From positions 1 to 64,000 of the forward strand of contig JAESUZ010003902.1 of assembly GCA_017311185.1 (NCBI GenBank): 64,000 nt of DNA. Reading direction: 5' to 3'. Below are positions 44,081 through 55,155 of this stretch, one piece after another (position 1 is the first letter of the stretch; each line of letters begins with the position of its first letter). The notes below the pieces were generated by a model. It searched no databases and was not told the DNA's origin. It saw only the letters and a program-made list of their open reading frames with translations. The stretch is from Proteles cristata cristata. Lineage: Eukaryota > Chordata > Mammalia > Carnivora > Hyaenidae. The position numbers and the translations under genes are program-made.

Positions 44081-44317
44081 AAAACAAGGTTTGTGGGTTA
44101 TGTCTCTGCAGCCCTTGTAATCAGTAAATCTCTCCATTTTAAAAACTGCTGTTTATTTTTAGAAGACACTAGCTGATTTGTTTTGCAGCATTTCCCACAT
44201 TCTGGACTTTGCTGATTATATCCAAGTGTTATTGAACATGTTGTTACTCTGTTCCTCATGTTTCCTGTAACTAGTAGAAGTGTGATTAGATTTAGTTTCA
44301 AATATTTTTTTTTGGTC

Positions 44318-44423
44318 TTAAAAATTTGTTTTTAAATTTTAAGTAGATTCTACATCCAAGTGGGGCTTGAACTCATGACCCTGAAATCAAGAGTTGTACA
44401 GTCCACTGAGTCAGTTGTATACT
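44318..44423 (-). mobile_element. SINE, class O
   Basis: 'AAGTAGATTCTACATCCAAG' then 'GGGGCTTGAACTCATGACCC'. Confidence 0.8.
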
Positions 44424-44578
44424 CCAATTTTTTTGTCCTTTTTTGAAAGAATTCTTTATTGGTATGACACTGCTAGTGGAACCATCACATTCATCTTAGT
44501 TCAGGTGAATAATCCATATATTTAAAAGTTTTCCTTCAGTTTTTAACCTGAATGGTTTTAGCATTTATTGGTAATTCT

Positions 44579-44678
44579 TTTTTTTAAGATTTTATTCCAT
44601 AAGTAATCTTTATACCAAGTGCAGGGCTTGAACCCACAACCCGAGATCAAGAGTCACACACTCCAGCCATCTGGGTGT
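44579..44678 (-). mobile_element. SINE, class O, head partly lost
   Basis: 'AAGTAATCTTTATACCAAGT' to 'CACTCCAGCCATCTGGGTG'. Confidence 0.78.
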
Positions 44679-44906
44679 ATTGAAATTATTTCTTGATTCA
44701 CTGTTTCATTAGGGTTATAAAATGATGATTTCCTATATCTTTTATTTCTCCAGTGTCTATTAGCTATGACTATTTTATAGAGTAGAACTTCCCCTTATCA
44801 ACTAACATTTGGTTTCTTTGTAACTGTAAAATATCATTAATATAAGACAAAGTCAAGACAAGATATACCAAAAAAAAAGAAGAAAAGATAAATGCTTGAT
44901 TCTCTT

Positions 44907-45133
44907 TTTTTTTTAAAAAAAAATTTTTTTTTTAATGCTTTATTTCTAGGAGAGAGAGAGACAGCGCGAGCAAGGGAGGGTCAGAGAGAGAGGGAGTCAC
45001 AGACTGAAACAGGCTCCAGGCTCTGAGCTGGCAGTCAGCACAGAGCCCGACGCAGGGCTCAAACCCACGAACTGCGAGATCATGACCCAAGCGAAAGTCG
45101 GACGCTTACCCGACTAAGCCACCCAGGCACCCC
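44907..45133 (-). mobile_element. SINE, class Y, perfect duplication
   Basis: 'TGATTCTCTT' at 44,897-44,906 and 45,134-45,143; tail ATGCTTTATTTCTAGGAGAG. Confidence 0.94.
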
Positions 45134-45172
45134 TGATTCTCTTGTTTTTAAGAATAAGTTGAGGGGCTCCTG

Positions 45173-45400
45173 GGTGGCTCAGTCAGTTAAGCGTCCGACT
45201 TCGGCTCAAGTCATGATCTCATGGTTTGTGGGTTGAAGCCCCGCGTCAGGCTTTGTGCTGACAGCCAGCTCAGAGCCTGGAAACTGCTTCAGATTCTGTG
45301 TTTCCCTCTGTCTCTGACCCTCCCCTGCACATGCTGTCTCTCTCTTTCTCTCTCTCTCTCAGAAATAAAACATTAAAAAATTATTTTTAATAAAAAATAA
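45173..45400 (+). mobile_element. SINE, class F
   Basis: GGGGCTCCTGGGTGGCTCAG head, complete CT-rich body, long mixed A/T tail. Confidence 0.92.
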
Positions 45401-45404
45401 AAAA

Positions 45405-45790
45405 ATAAAATCAGCTGAGTCTTAATTGTGGCCTAACACATGGTCTGTCCTAGAAAATGTCCCACATGTACTTGAGGAAAGTGTGTATTTTGTTGTTGGG
45501 AAAAGTGTTCTATATATTTCTGCTAAATATAGTTTTCATTTATTGTGTTGTTTTAGTCCTCTGTTTCTTTACATATCTTCTGTGTTGTTCTATCCATTAT
45601 GGAGAATAGGAAGTTTCCAACTGTTACTGTAAAACCATTCTTCCTTTAATTCTGTAAATATTTGTTTCATATATTTGATGTTATTATGTATATACATGTT
45701 TATACTTGTGATATCTTCTTGCTGTATTTGCCCTTTTTATTAATGTATGATGTCCCTGTCTCTTGTAACCTTTTCCTTTAAACTTTTTTA
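45405..45790 (-). mobile_element. L1 ORF2 endonuclease-region fragment, antisense
   Basis: 'TTAATTGTGGCCTAACACAT' and 'TATCTTCTTGCTGTATTTGC' match the complement of the L1 endonuclease domain; the same text occurs at about 55,340-55,670. Confidence 0.75.
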
Positions 45791-45815
45791 AATTTTCAAT
45801 TAAAAAATTTTTTTA

Positions 45816-46031
45816 GGGGCGCCTGGGTGGCTTAGTCGGTTAAGCGTCCGACTTTCGCTTAGGTCATGATCTCACGGTTCGTGGGTTCGAGCCCCGCATC
45901 GGGCTCTGTGGTGACTGCCGGCTCAGAGCCTGGAGCCTGTTTCAGTCTGTGACTCCCTCTCTCTCTGACCCTCCCCTGCTCACGCTGTCTCTCTCTTTCT
46001 CCTAGAAATAAATAAAACATTAAAAAAAAAA
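45816..46031 (+). mobile_element. SINE, class Y
   Basis: Complete with near-intact CpGs. It inserted in a T/A-rich site 'AAAAAATTTTTTT' that recurs after its tail. Confidence 0.94.
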
Positions 46032-46045
46032 ATTTTTTTTAATGT

Positions 46046-46265
46046 GGGGCGCCTGGGTGGCTTAATCGGTTAAACGTCCGACTTTGGCTCAGGTCGTGAT
46101 CTCACATCTCACGGTTCGTGGTTTTGAGCCCCGCGTCGGCCTCTGTGCTGACAGCTAGCTCAGAGCCTGGAGCCTGTTTCAGATGCTGTATCTCCCTCCC
46201 TCCCTCTCAGACCCTCCCCTGCTCATGCTGTCTTTCTCTCAGATATAAATAAAACATTTAAAAAA
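46046..46265 (+). mobile_element. SINE, class F/Y intermediate, tandem with the previous copy
   Basis: Has CTTAATCGG head but GACAGCTAGCTC body. An extra 'CTCACAT' is duplicated near 'GTGATCTCACATCTCACGG'. Confidence 0.92.
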
Positions 46266-46644
46266 AATTAAAAAGAAAAAGAATAAATTGACGAATTGGC
46301 AGCCTTCACAAATGACCAGTGAAGATTATTTTCTGAAGGGGAATAAAGGCAATATCATGGTAAATTACTATAAATATATTTATAAGTGCAGTCTATTATG
46401 CCATCTTTGGTGGATAAAAGCCTCTTCAGGTTAGCTCTTGAGTCATCTTGTCACAACTCCAGTAGTCTTTGATAATTTCCTTGCTTTCTGGTGCAAGAAT
46501 AAGTCAGACTCCTCTGTATAATCCCTATTCTAGACCTGAAATCGGCCATTTCTTCCAGGAAGTCTGGTTCTTTTTAGTGGGAAATGGTATTTAGAGACCA
46601 TAACACTTGACTACTTTTTAAAGTTATACCATCTTAAATTTTAG

Positions 46645-47240
46645 AATTAGAAGGTTTTTTTGAAGTTCTATTCAGTGTAGGAAGCGTCCTAAGTATTTAG
46701 GTCATATCCTAAGTATTTTTCATGTTCATAATTAGTTATTTGAAGACCATTTAGAACACTTAAAAGACAAAGATTATCATATTTATATGATCTTTATGTT
46801 ACTTATAAGAAAAATCTAGAATGAAATGAAACTAATAACAGTTACAAATAAAAGGGTGCCAATATGTCAAAGTTTCAAATGCACCAAAAATTCAAATTTT
46901 AATATTAAAACTATTTACGGCAAAGGGTAATGAACTATCATAACTTTCTGACTTGGTTTGTAAAAGCTGTAGTTCACACTTAGAATGTAACTGCCATGAA
47001 TCATTATGTATCAAAAACCTTTATATTGGCATTTATAAAACAAAAGTTTTAACAGTTTAAAGGAACTGAAGTTCAACTGAACTTGGTACACTTTAAGAAA
47101 AACATGACCATCTTTTACATTTTCATGGAACATTTATAGAATTTAATCATAATTGACACAAAATTCACACTTCTGGAAAAAAGTGCCGATTTTGAGAAGT
47201 AAAGCCTATAAGCATAAATAGTTTGGGGATAATATGTTAA
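46645..47240. other. Intronic unique stretch, nothing recognised
   Basis: About 600 bp without any repeat signature, between dense SINE clusters. No open frame of note. A candidate to examine for conservation. Confidence 0.5.
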
Positions 47241-47245
47241 ACTTT

Positions 47246-47482
47246 TTTAAAAAACTATTTAATTTTTATTTATTTTTAAATGTTTTAGTTATTTCTGAGA
47301 GAGAGAGAGAGGCAGCGTGAGCAGGAGAGGGTCAGAGAGAGAGGGAGACACAGAATCGGAAGCAGGCTCCAGGCTCTGAGCTGTCAGTACAGAGCCCCAC
47401 ATGAGGCTCGAACCCACGAACTGTGAGATTATGACCTGAGCTGAAGTTGGACACTTAGCTGACTGAGCCATCCAGGCACCCC
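47246..47482 (-). mobile_element. SINE, class F
   Basis: Complete; head GAGCCATCCAGGCACCCC. Followed without a gap by another SINE; 'AAACTTTTT' flanks the pair. Confidence 0.92.
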
Positions 47483-47485
47483 AAC

Positions 47486-47650
47486 TTTGTTTATTTTTGA
47501 GAGACAGAGAGAGGGTGTGGGAGGGGCAGAGAGAGAGGGAGACAGGATCCCCAGCAGGAGTGTCGGACTTTAACTCATGAACTGTGAGATCATGACCTGA
47601 GCTGAAATCAAGTGCTGATTCCTTAACTGACTGAGCCACCCAGGTGCCCT
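47486..47650 (-). mobile_element. SINE, class F, shortened body
   Basis: Lacks part of the middle (AGCAGGAGTGTCGGACTTTA). Confidence 0.87.
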
Positions 47651-47937
47651 AAACTTTTTGAGGTATAATTAACCCATTTCTTCAGATGAAATGGGAGATT
47701 TTCTGAAATAAGTTAACCCAAATTGATTTAAGAGCTAGAACACCTGAATAGGCCAATAACCATTTAAAAAATGGCAATTAATGTCAGAACAGCTGTTTTG
47801 TCCCCAGCCCCTCCCTCCCCCCCCAGTTTCTAATCTTTCTTTGTACCGTTGAGGAACAGTCCATTTTCATGTTATTAGTAATATGTGCCAAAATAGAAAA
47901 GTTCCCATATCAAGATGCAAATAAAGATCTTGATATA

Positions 47938-48143
47938 GGGATGCGTGGGTTGGCTCAGTTGGTTAAGCGTCTGGCTCTTGATTTTGGCTGAGGTAATGGT
48001 CTAATCCTTTATGAGATTGAACCCAGCATTGGGCTCTGCGCTGAAAGCATGATTCTTGGGATTCTTACTTACCCCCTACTCTGCTCCTCCTCTGCTCATG
48101 TAACTTGTGCACTCTCTCTCAAAATAAATAAACACTAGAAAAA
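47938..48143 (+). mobile_element. SINE, class F, with flanking repeats
   Basis: 'AAAGATCTTGATATA' before and 'AAAGATCTTTTTATA' after it. Confidence 0.9.
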
Positions 48144-48479
48144 GATCTTTTTATATTTAGTATTCATTTCCTATCAATAAAGTCTCTTTTTTATAAAACT
48201 AAAAATAGAGGATTCTTTCCTTCACATAATAAAACATGTGTTAGAACCCAGCCTTCATTCCTTGAAATTTAGGAAGGATGCGTGCTATTACCACAGTATT
48301 TACTGTTCTGGAAGTTCTAGGGCAGTATAGTTAGACGAGGAAAAGAAAGAGGTATAAATCTTGGAAAGTTGGAGAACAAAATTATGATTATTTTCTGGTG
48401 ACATACTTATTTGCCTGGAAATCTTGAGTATCGGTAGAAAATATTTTAGGGCTAAGAAGTAAAAATTCAAAAGGTGAAA

Positions 48480-48690
48480 GCAATCTGGATGAAAGGAGAA
48501 GGTGTATTAGAATTATAACAGGAAATTGTAAAATGTCTAGTTATAACATTAAAATATTTTTTAAAATCCCAGAAAAATAACTGACTGTAAATAGTTGGAT
48601 ATTTTAAAAAAGTGATTAAAACAATAAAAAAATTAAAATTCCTTGGGATAAACCTAATTAAGGATGAGACTTAAAATGACAAGAGTTTAC
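48480..48690 (+). mobile_element. L1 ORF2 fragment, sense, very diverged
   Basis: 'AATTCCTTGGGATAAACCTA' followed by 'ATTAAGGATG' corresponds to the L1 ORF2 motif around CTTAGGAATAAACCTAACCAAGGA. Confidence 0.5.
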
Positions 48691-49329
48691 CTAAGGACAT
48701 GGTAATAAAAAACTAATAGTCACAATAACAAGTAATCTTTATGAAAATCGTTTTAAACACTTCTTAATTCATTTAATCCTCCAAATGAACTTATGATACA
48801 GTGTTATGCTTGAGCTAAAGTGCCCTATTAGGGTAATTTAGGTGCTAGGATAAAGAATTAATGGGATTGGATCCCGTTCAGGCTGTGTTACTCCAAACTC
48901 CAGAGAATCTGTAACCATTATGCTTTGATGGCTTTTGAAAAAAAATAAGTGATAAACCATATTCCTGGATGGGAAAATCCAATATATTCAAAATATATGT
49001 CTCATAAAATTAATATTATTATATCAGTCAGTGTACCAACAGGATTTTGTTTTTCTTTTTCATGGTGAGGAAGGTAAAATTTGAGAAAACAGTGATGAAG
49101 TTCACTAGGAATTATAACTATGTGAAAGATAACCAAAACAATTTTGAATTAGATGAGTATTGAAAGAGTGGAGGAGTAGGGGATGTGGGTACCTTGTTCT
49201 ACAGGATCTTGAATATAATACTGCAATAGGTATGCTCAGATTATTACAAATAAGGAGATTTATGTCTGTATATAAGAATATAGTTATAAGTTCAAGTTGT
49301 GTTTGGATAGTTTGATGGTCATTTGGGCA

Positions 49330-49530
49330 AAAGATAAAAGTTATATCTTTTCCTCCAGATACCAAAACAAATTCTAGAGGGATTGAATGTATGGATATAA
49401 GAAAATGAAACTATTCCCCAAAGAAAATATAGGTAAATATAACATCTTGATACGGGGAACACCTTTTTAAAAGATAATTCAAAAGAGTAATTGACTTGAC
49501 AACATTAAAAATCACATTTTTAAAAAGGAA
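49330..49530 (+). mobile_element. L1 ORF2 fragment, sense, very diverged
   Basis: 'AAATTCTAGAGGGATTGAAT' and 'CCAAAGAAAATATAGGTAAA' parallel L1 ORF2 3' text. Confidence 0.45.
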
Positions 49531-49536
49531 TAAATG

Positions 49537-49750
49537 GGGGCGCCTGGGTGGCTCAGTCGGTTAAGCGTCCAACTTCGGCTCAGGTCATGATCTCACGGTT
49601 CGTGGGTTCAAGCCCCATGTTGGGCTCTGTGCTGACTGCCAGCTCAGAGCCTGGAGCCTGTTTTCAGATTCTGTGTCTCCCTCTCTCTCTCACCCTCCCC
49701 TGGTCATGCCGTCTCTCTCTGTCAGAAATAAATAAAAAATTAAAAAAAAT
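49537..49750 (+). mobile_element. SINE, class F, low divergence
   Basis: GGGGCGCCTGGGTGGCTCAG start; 'TTAAAAAGGAATAAAT' before and 'AAAAAGGAAGAAGT' after. Confidence 0.94.
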
Positions 49751-49904
49751 AAAAAGGAAGAAGTGTTCAAAATATATGATAGTCAGAAGTCACTATTTTC
49801 AGAAGAATGGGGTACTAAGCAGATAAAAGCAAATAAATCACTTTAGGAGTCATCTTAGAATTCCTCAATGCTCCACATCCGTAGTTTCTATCCAGTCACC
49901 ATTC

Positions 49905-50394
49905 ATGCTTCCTTTCAACAAATGTTTGAGTATCTGTTATGCACAAGGAACCATTGTAGGGATTGAGAATACAGTAACGAATAAAATGGAGAAAATCTCT
50001 GCTCTTACGGCATTTATAGTCTATTGATGGGAGAGAGAACTGTTAGTGAAATAATTAATGCAGAGCATTTAAAATGGAACACTTCTATAGAGAATCATAA
50101 AGTAGAAAAGAGGTATACATTATGCTGTGGTGGAAGTACCATTGCAATTTTAGATAGCAGCATTTAAGCAAAATCCGAAGGGAATGAGAAAGCCAGCCTC
50201 ATGTGGGTATCTAAGAGCAAAAACATTCTAGGTAGAAGGAACAACGAAGCCAAAGTTTGTGAGGCAGGAGAATGCTGTGTATATTTTATGAACAGCAAAG
50301 GGGTGGTAGCTGAAGGTAGGTGAGTAAGATAGTAGTAGGAGATGAGATCAGGGAGGTAACTAAATCTTGGAGATGCTTTTAAGACTTCTTTGTT
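49905..50394 (+). mobile_element. Ancient mammalian interspersed repeat (LINE-like)
   Basis: 'CAACAAATGTTTGAGTATCT', 'CTCTGCTCTTACGGCATTTA' and 'AGGAGATGAGATCAGGGAGG' follow a common mammalian repeat order (CAACAAATATTTATTGAG ... GGAGCTTACATTCTAG). Family not resolved. Confidence 0.55.
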
Positions 50395-50557
50395 GTAGTG
50401 GTTGTAGTGTACATTGCTGGATGGTTCACAGCATGCCTTGCCTCTACCCACTAGATGTCAGTAGAACTCCCTAGTTGTAATAACCAAAAAATGCCTCCAG
50501 ATTTTACCAACTTTTCTAGATTTGGGAAGCAACATTGCCTCTGCTTAAAAACCACTG
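50395..50557 (-). mobile_element. MER5A-like hAT-Charlie MITE, antisense
   Basis: 'TTGCCTCTACCCACTAGATG' and 'CCAAAAAATGCCTCCAGATT' followed by 'AAACCACTG' are the complement of MER5A, ending in its terminal CAGTGGTT. Confidence 0.78.
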
Positions 50558-50559
50558 CT

Positions 50560-51925
50560 CTACTAAATGGCTGAAGTCCCTGTGAGGAAGGCTTGGAGGA
50601 AGATTTATGGTGTGTCCTTGTGGTAACGGTGCAGAAGCTTTTCCTCAGGTGGACCCAGTCTCCTCAGTTAGAAAAGGCTGTGGGTCTGTGACTTGACCAG
50701 GTCTGGAAACTGGGCAAATGCCCACAACTTCCACTATGATGACTCACGTCGGTTTTTGGCCACCAGATTTAGGCATTTTTCTGTTATATAGATTAAACTG
50801 CCCATCTATTTCATTCCTAGGAACATCGTGATCAATTAGCCACTGCCAAAGATCCCTGCGGGCCAAAGCGTTCTGATTACCGGTATGTCCTTGCTGCCCT
50901 TATCTTTGGAGTTAAGTGCTGCCACTTGGCCTCTGCTACTTTGGGATCCCATCATCCTCAGTGAGATCAGGGTGTTCATCTCAGTGGTGACATTCCCTGA
51001 AGTCATACCTGACTTTTAAAACAGAGCAGCCACACCGCTTTTCAAGTATGTGGTGCTTCCCTCACTAATGTGTCTTCTGGGCCTTCTCAGAGAATGTATT
51101 TGGGTAGTAGGTTGCAGAGGATAAATCCGCTTCAATGTTCCTGTCTCTCTAAACCTTTGGATTTCATCTTCCACATAATGCCAGTGGAACTCTAGTATCT
51201 CAACCTCATCAAACCTTATTTAATATTCATTGTCAGTGTCAGAATGATTTTGATTTACATTTCCTTAATGATTACAGCAGTGTTGAGTGTAAGTTTCAGT
51301 CAACAAGTAGGCTATGAGAGTCATCTCCAGCCGCCCAAGTTATCATAGAATCTGTGGTAAGCTCAGTCATGTTAATGAATTCTAATAACCTCATTGGTCT
51401 AATACCCTGTTTTCTATTTTCACACATATTCCTCAGGTTTTTTCCTTAATGTATTAACAAAATTTTGGCATTTTTTAGTGTTTAAGCTATTTTCTCTTGG
51501 GTCATAACACATGTGTACCTGTTCCTCTATAACATGCTGAGATTTGAACATAGTTACGGGTGTAATGTCAAAAGGATTGGTTGTAGTTGGTCTTGAGGAG
51601 AATGAACATCCTCCTCCAAGTCCTTTGCGGAATATAAACAATATCACAGGATTTTCAGCAAAGGAAAGCTGCTCTTTTTATATACAGAAGAGTAAGTTTT
51701 TGCTACTGGAGGTGTGAAGTTGTCTTTTTCATTCTGATTCGACCACATGTTCCCGTTTCAGGGTCTCTCTCTCTCTGTTTTTTTTTTTTAATAGTCATTG
51801 CTCTTACTGTCACATGAGAAACTTAATGAGACTATGAATTCATCTAATGTTATAATTCAGCTATATGCACAAGTAAATTTTGCATTTGAGTTTTAGCAAT
51901 ATGAATTTGAGTTTATAAGAAAAAG
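50560..51925. other. Intronic stretch, origin unresolved
   Basis: Low-CpG but rather GC-balanced sequence. About 51,240-51,310 may be an L1 ORF2 complement ('TTGATTTACATTTCCTTAAT'). The rest may be an eroded LTR-element interior, but I cannot place it. It includes the exon-like segment at 50,821-50,882. Confidence 0.4.
50821..50882 (+). other. Exon-like 62-bp segment
   Basis: A pyrimidine-rich stretch ending TTTCATTCCTAG precedes it and GTATGT follows, giving plausible acceptor and donor. It is open in one frame, with moderate GC content. I recognise no protein, and it does not match the ZMYM4 second exon as I know it. Could be a fossil of an old repeat. Confidence 0.2.
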
Positions 51926-52129
51926 ATTTTTTTTCAGATTTTTATTTTTGAGAAAGAGTGCATACACATGTGTACGAGTCGGGGAGGAGCAGAGTGAGAA
52001 GACAGAGGATCCAAAGCAGGCTCGGTGCTCATAGTAGAGAGCCTGATGTGAGGGTTGAACTCATGAACCTCGAGATCATGACCTGAGCCAAAGTCAGATG
52101 CTCAAATAACTGAGCTAGTTAGGTGCCCC
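51926..52129 (-). mobile_element. SINE, class F, diverged
   Basis: Head GAGCTAGTTAGGTGCCCC. Confidence 0.87.
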
Positions 52130-53476
52130 TGTGATTTCTTTAATACTTTCATGAAAAGCGCTGTTTTTTAGACTGTGATTTAATCTGACAGTTAATGGAC
52201 TTGAACTTAGTTTTTTGTGTGCCTGTTCAAGAGCACTTAGAGAATCCATCTCATATAACAGACCTTGTAGTCATCACTGCTGCCTTAACAGTTCAGTACA
52301 GTAGCTATTTGGGGTCCTAAGGTGCTTGTTTTTGTTGGTGCCTCATCACAGTCAACCACGGTTGATCGCTTGATTAACTGTGATGCCACTGCGTGCCAGG
52401 GGTTATTAGCATCCTGTTTCCTGTTTAAGCCAGAGGGCACAACCAGGCCAACCTCCAAATCCCATCTTTGTAGGTATGTTTACTGTGACCACTGCCAGTA
52501 CCAATTCTATATCAGTCAGAGGTCAGAAACCACACAGTAATTTGAATAGAGAAAATTTAATATAAAGAATTATTAATTAAAAAATGAAGAGTTATTAATG
52601 AGTAACAGAATTAGCCCTAGAGGGGAAAGAGAACTGTAAAGTATACACAATAGAGGGAGCAGCCACTGCCTCTAGGGCTGGGGCATGGTAGCCCAGATGG
52701 ATGGAACAAATCTGGAAGATGCCCCATTTACCAGTTTCAAAGCCGAGATTCAGATCTTGTTGGAAAGGGTGTGTTAAACTGGATGCTGGAGAAGTGTGAA
52801 ATGCTGCAGATTTTCCTTATCAAGCAAGAAGCCCCCTTTTGGGGTACTGAGAAAAGTTAGTAGGAAGCCCCTTTCTCAATCTAAGAAGCCAGCTGGAACA
52901 CTGGCATAATTCTTTGGGAATTGTCTGGTGCATAGGAGTGCTACAGAAACTTACTGTGCAGCCGTCAGCACAGGGTGTTGACAAAACTTGTTGAGAAACT
53001 ACCCATGGGGCTGTATATGTGTCGCTGAGACTTGATGGGATGTTGGTGCTTGGGGAGAGGGCTGTTGGTGTTTTTCATGGCATTGTTCTTCGCTGGAACA
53101 AGCAGGTTAGAGCACAGTGTATTGGGAAGAGAAGCCACTTCTGTCTGGAGTGTTTCTTCAGTGCCATCTGCTGAAAAGGTTAACATTTTGTCAGCTGGCA
53201 GAGAAGAAATGTTTATAGGTACCAGCTCCCTTATTGCAAAGCATGGCAGAGAGGAGTGGATTTGTAGTGGAGAACCAATATATTTATAATTGGTACAGTC
53301 AGATATTTATGTTTCTAGTACTCTTCATTTCTTTGGGTAGACCCTGGTTTCCATGTGGTGTCATTTTTTTCCTTCTTGAAAGAAATACTGTTAAAACTTC
53401 TTGTTGGACTGATATGCTGGTGATGAGTTCTTCCAGCTTCTGTACATCTGGAAAATTCTTTATTTTGTCTTTTTAA
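52130..53476. other. Intronic stretch, nothing confidently recognised
   Basis: Unique-looking, less AT-rich than its surroundings. Parts such as 52,540-52,960 resemble a worn mammalian repeat, but I cannot name it. No exon is supported. Confidence 0.45.
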
Positions 53477-53529
53477 AAGATAAAATAATGGTGGAATACA
53501 CATAACATAAAATTTACCATCTTACCTGT

Positions 53530-53640
53530 TTTTTTTTTTCAGTTTTATTTATTTAAGTAAATAAATACCACCCAACGTGGGGCTTGAACTCACGACCATG
53601 AGATCAAGAGTTGTATGTGACTGAGCCAGCCAGATGCCCC
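53530..53640 (-). mobile_element. SINE, class O
   Basis: 'AAGTAAATAAATACCACCCA' to 'GAGCCAGCCAGATGCCCC'. Confidence 0.83.
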
Positions 53641-53673
53641 ATTTTACCCAATTTTAAGTGTACATTGTTTATC

Positions 53674-53838
53674 TTTTTTTGAGTGAGAGAGTGCACCTGT
53701 GCGCATGAGCAGGGGAGGGGACAGAGGGAGAGAAAATTTTAAACAGGCTCCACATTCAGTGCGGAGCCTGACGTGGGGCCGGCTCTCACAACTGTGAGCT
53801 GAAATCAAGAGTTGGATACTTCACCTGACTGAGCCCCT
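53674..53838 (-). mobile_element. SINE, class F, truncated head
   Basis: Ends at 'ACTGAGCCCCTG'; body shortened. Confidence 0.82.
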
Positions 53839-54649
53839 GTTGATTCGTTTTCATATGTTGAACCATCCTTGCATTTTAGAAAGAAATTCTACTTGGTCAT
53901 GGTATATAATTTTTCAAATATATTGCTGAATTTGGTTTGCTAGTACTTTTGTGGTGCCTTTGTCTGGCTTTGGTATCAAAGTACTTACTCCTCACCTCAG
54001 AGAATGTATTAGGTTGCTCTCTGAATTTTGCTTTTTTGGGAAAAGTTTGAGAAGGATTGGTATTTTTCTGTAAATGTTTTTTTGGAATTCACCCGTGAAG
54101 GCCTCAAGTCCAGGACTTTTCTTTTTTAGGAAAGTTTTGTTCACTGATTTAATCTTCTTACTAGTAATACGTCTATTCAGATTTTCTGTTTCTTCACAAG
54201 TTAGTTTTGATAGGTTTTGTATTTCTAGGAAATTGTCTATTTTACATAGATTATCCAGTATATGGGTGTAAAATTATTCATAGTACTCTGTTATAGTTCA
54301 TTTCTGTAAAATCAGTAATACCTCCTCTTTCGCTTTTTATTTTAGTAATTTGAATGTTTTCTCCTTTTTCTTAGTCTGTGTAGCTAAAGTTTGTCAATTT
54401 TGCTGGTATTTTAAAGTATCAGCTTTTGGTTCCACTAATTTTTCTTTGTTTTCTATTCTCTATTTTTAAAAATTCTCCAGTTTAAAAAATTTCCTTCCCC
54501 CTGCTTGCTTTGGGTTTAGTTTGCTCTTTTTTTAGTTCCATAAGGTGTAACATTACATTGTTGATAGATCTTCCTTATTTTATAAGGTAAGTGATTACAG
54601 CTATACATTTCTCCTAGCACTGCTTTTGTTCCATCCCATATGTGTGTGT

Positions 54650-54866
54650 TTTTTTTTAAGGGCATGTTCTTTTTAAATGTTTATTCTTGAGAGAGAGAGA
54701 CAGAGTGTGAGTAGGGGAGGTTCAGAGAGAGAGAGGGAGACACAGAATCTGAAGCAGGCTCCAGGCTCTGAGCTGACAGCTCACTGCAGGGCTTGAACTC
54801 AAGAACCACAAGATATGACCTAAGCCGAAGTTGAAAGGTTAACTGACTGAGCTACCCAGGCACCCC
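54650..54866 (-). mobile_element. SINE, class F
   Basis: Tail interrupted by 'AAGGGCATGTTC'; head GAGCTACCCAGGCACCCC. Confidence 0.88.
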
Positions 54867-54919
54867 CCATAGGTTTTGGTATTTTGTATTTTTGTTTTTA
54901 TTTGTCTCAAGTATTTTCT

Positions 54920-55155
54920 TTTTTTCTTTTTTTTTTTAATTTTTTTTTTTTTATGTTTTATTTATTTCTAGGAGAGAGAGAGAGAGAGACAGCGGAGCAG
55001 GGAGGCCAGAGAGAGGGGAGTCACAGACCGAAACAGGCTCCAGGCTCTGAGCTGGCAGTCAGCACAGAGCCCGACGCGGCTCGAACCCACGAACCGCGAG
55101 ATCATGACCTAAGCGAAAGTCGGATGCTTAACCGACTAAGCCACCCAGGCGCCCC
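54920..55155 (-). mobile_element. SINE, class Y, perfect 18-bp duplication
   Basis: 'TTGTCTCAAGTATTTTCT' at 54,902-54,919 and 55,157-55,174 is exact. The body has several single-base deletions (AGCGGAGCAGGGAGGCC), unusual for a recent copy, and may reflect assembly errors in a GA-rich tract. Confidence 0.95.

Larger units (their letters stand above)
43050..46640 (+). mobile_element. Ancient LINE-like repeat, copy B (family unresolved), heavily interrupted
   Basis: Shares with copy A the blocks 'GCATTTCCCACATTCTGGAC' (about 44,189) and surrounding text, and with copy C 'GCCATTTCTTCCAGGAAGTC' (about 46,545). Nine or more SINEs and an L1 fragment sit inside. Probably L1-related; strand uncertain. 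Confidence 0.5.
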
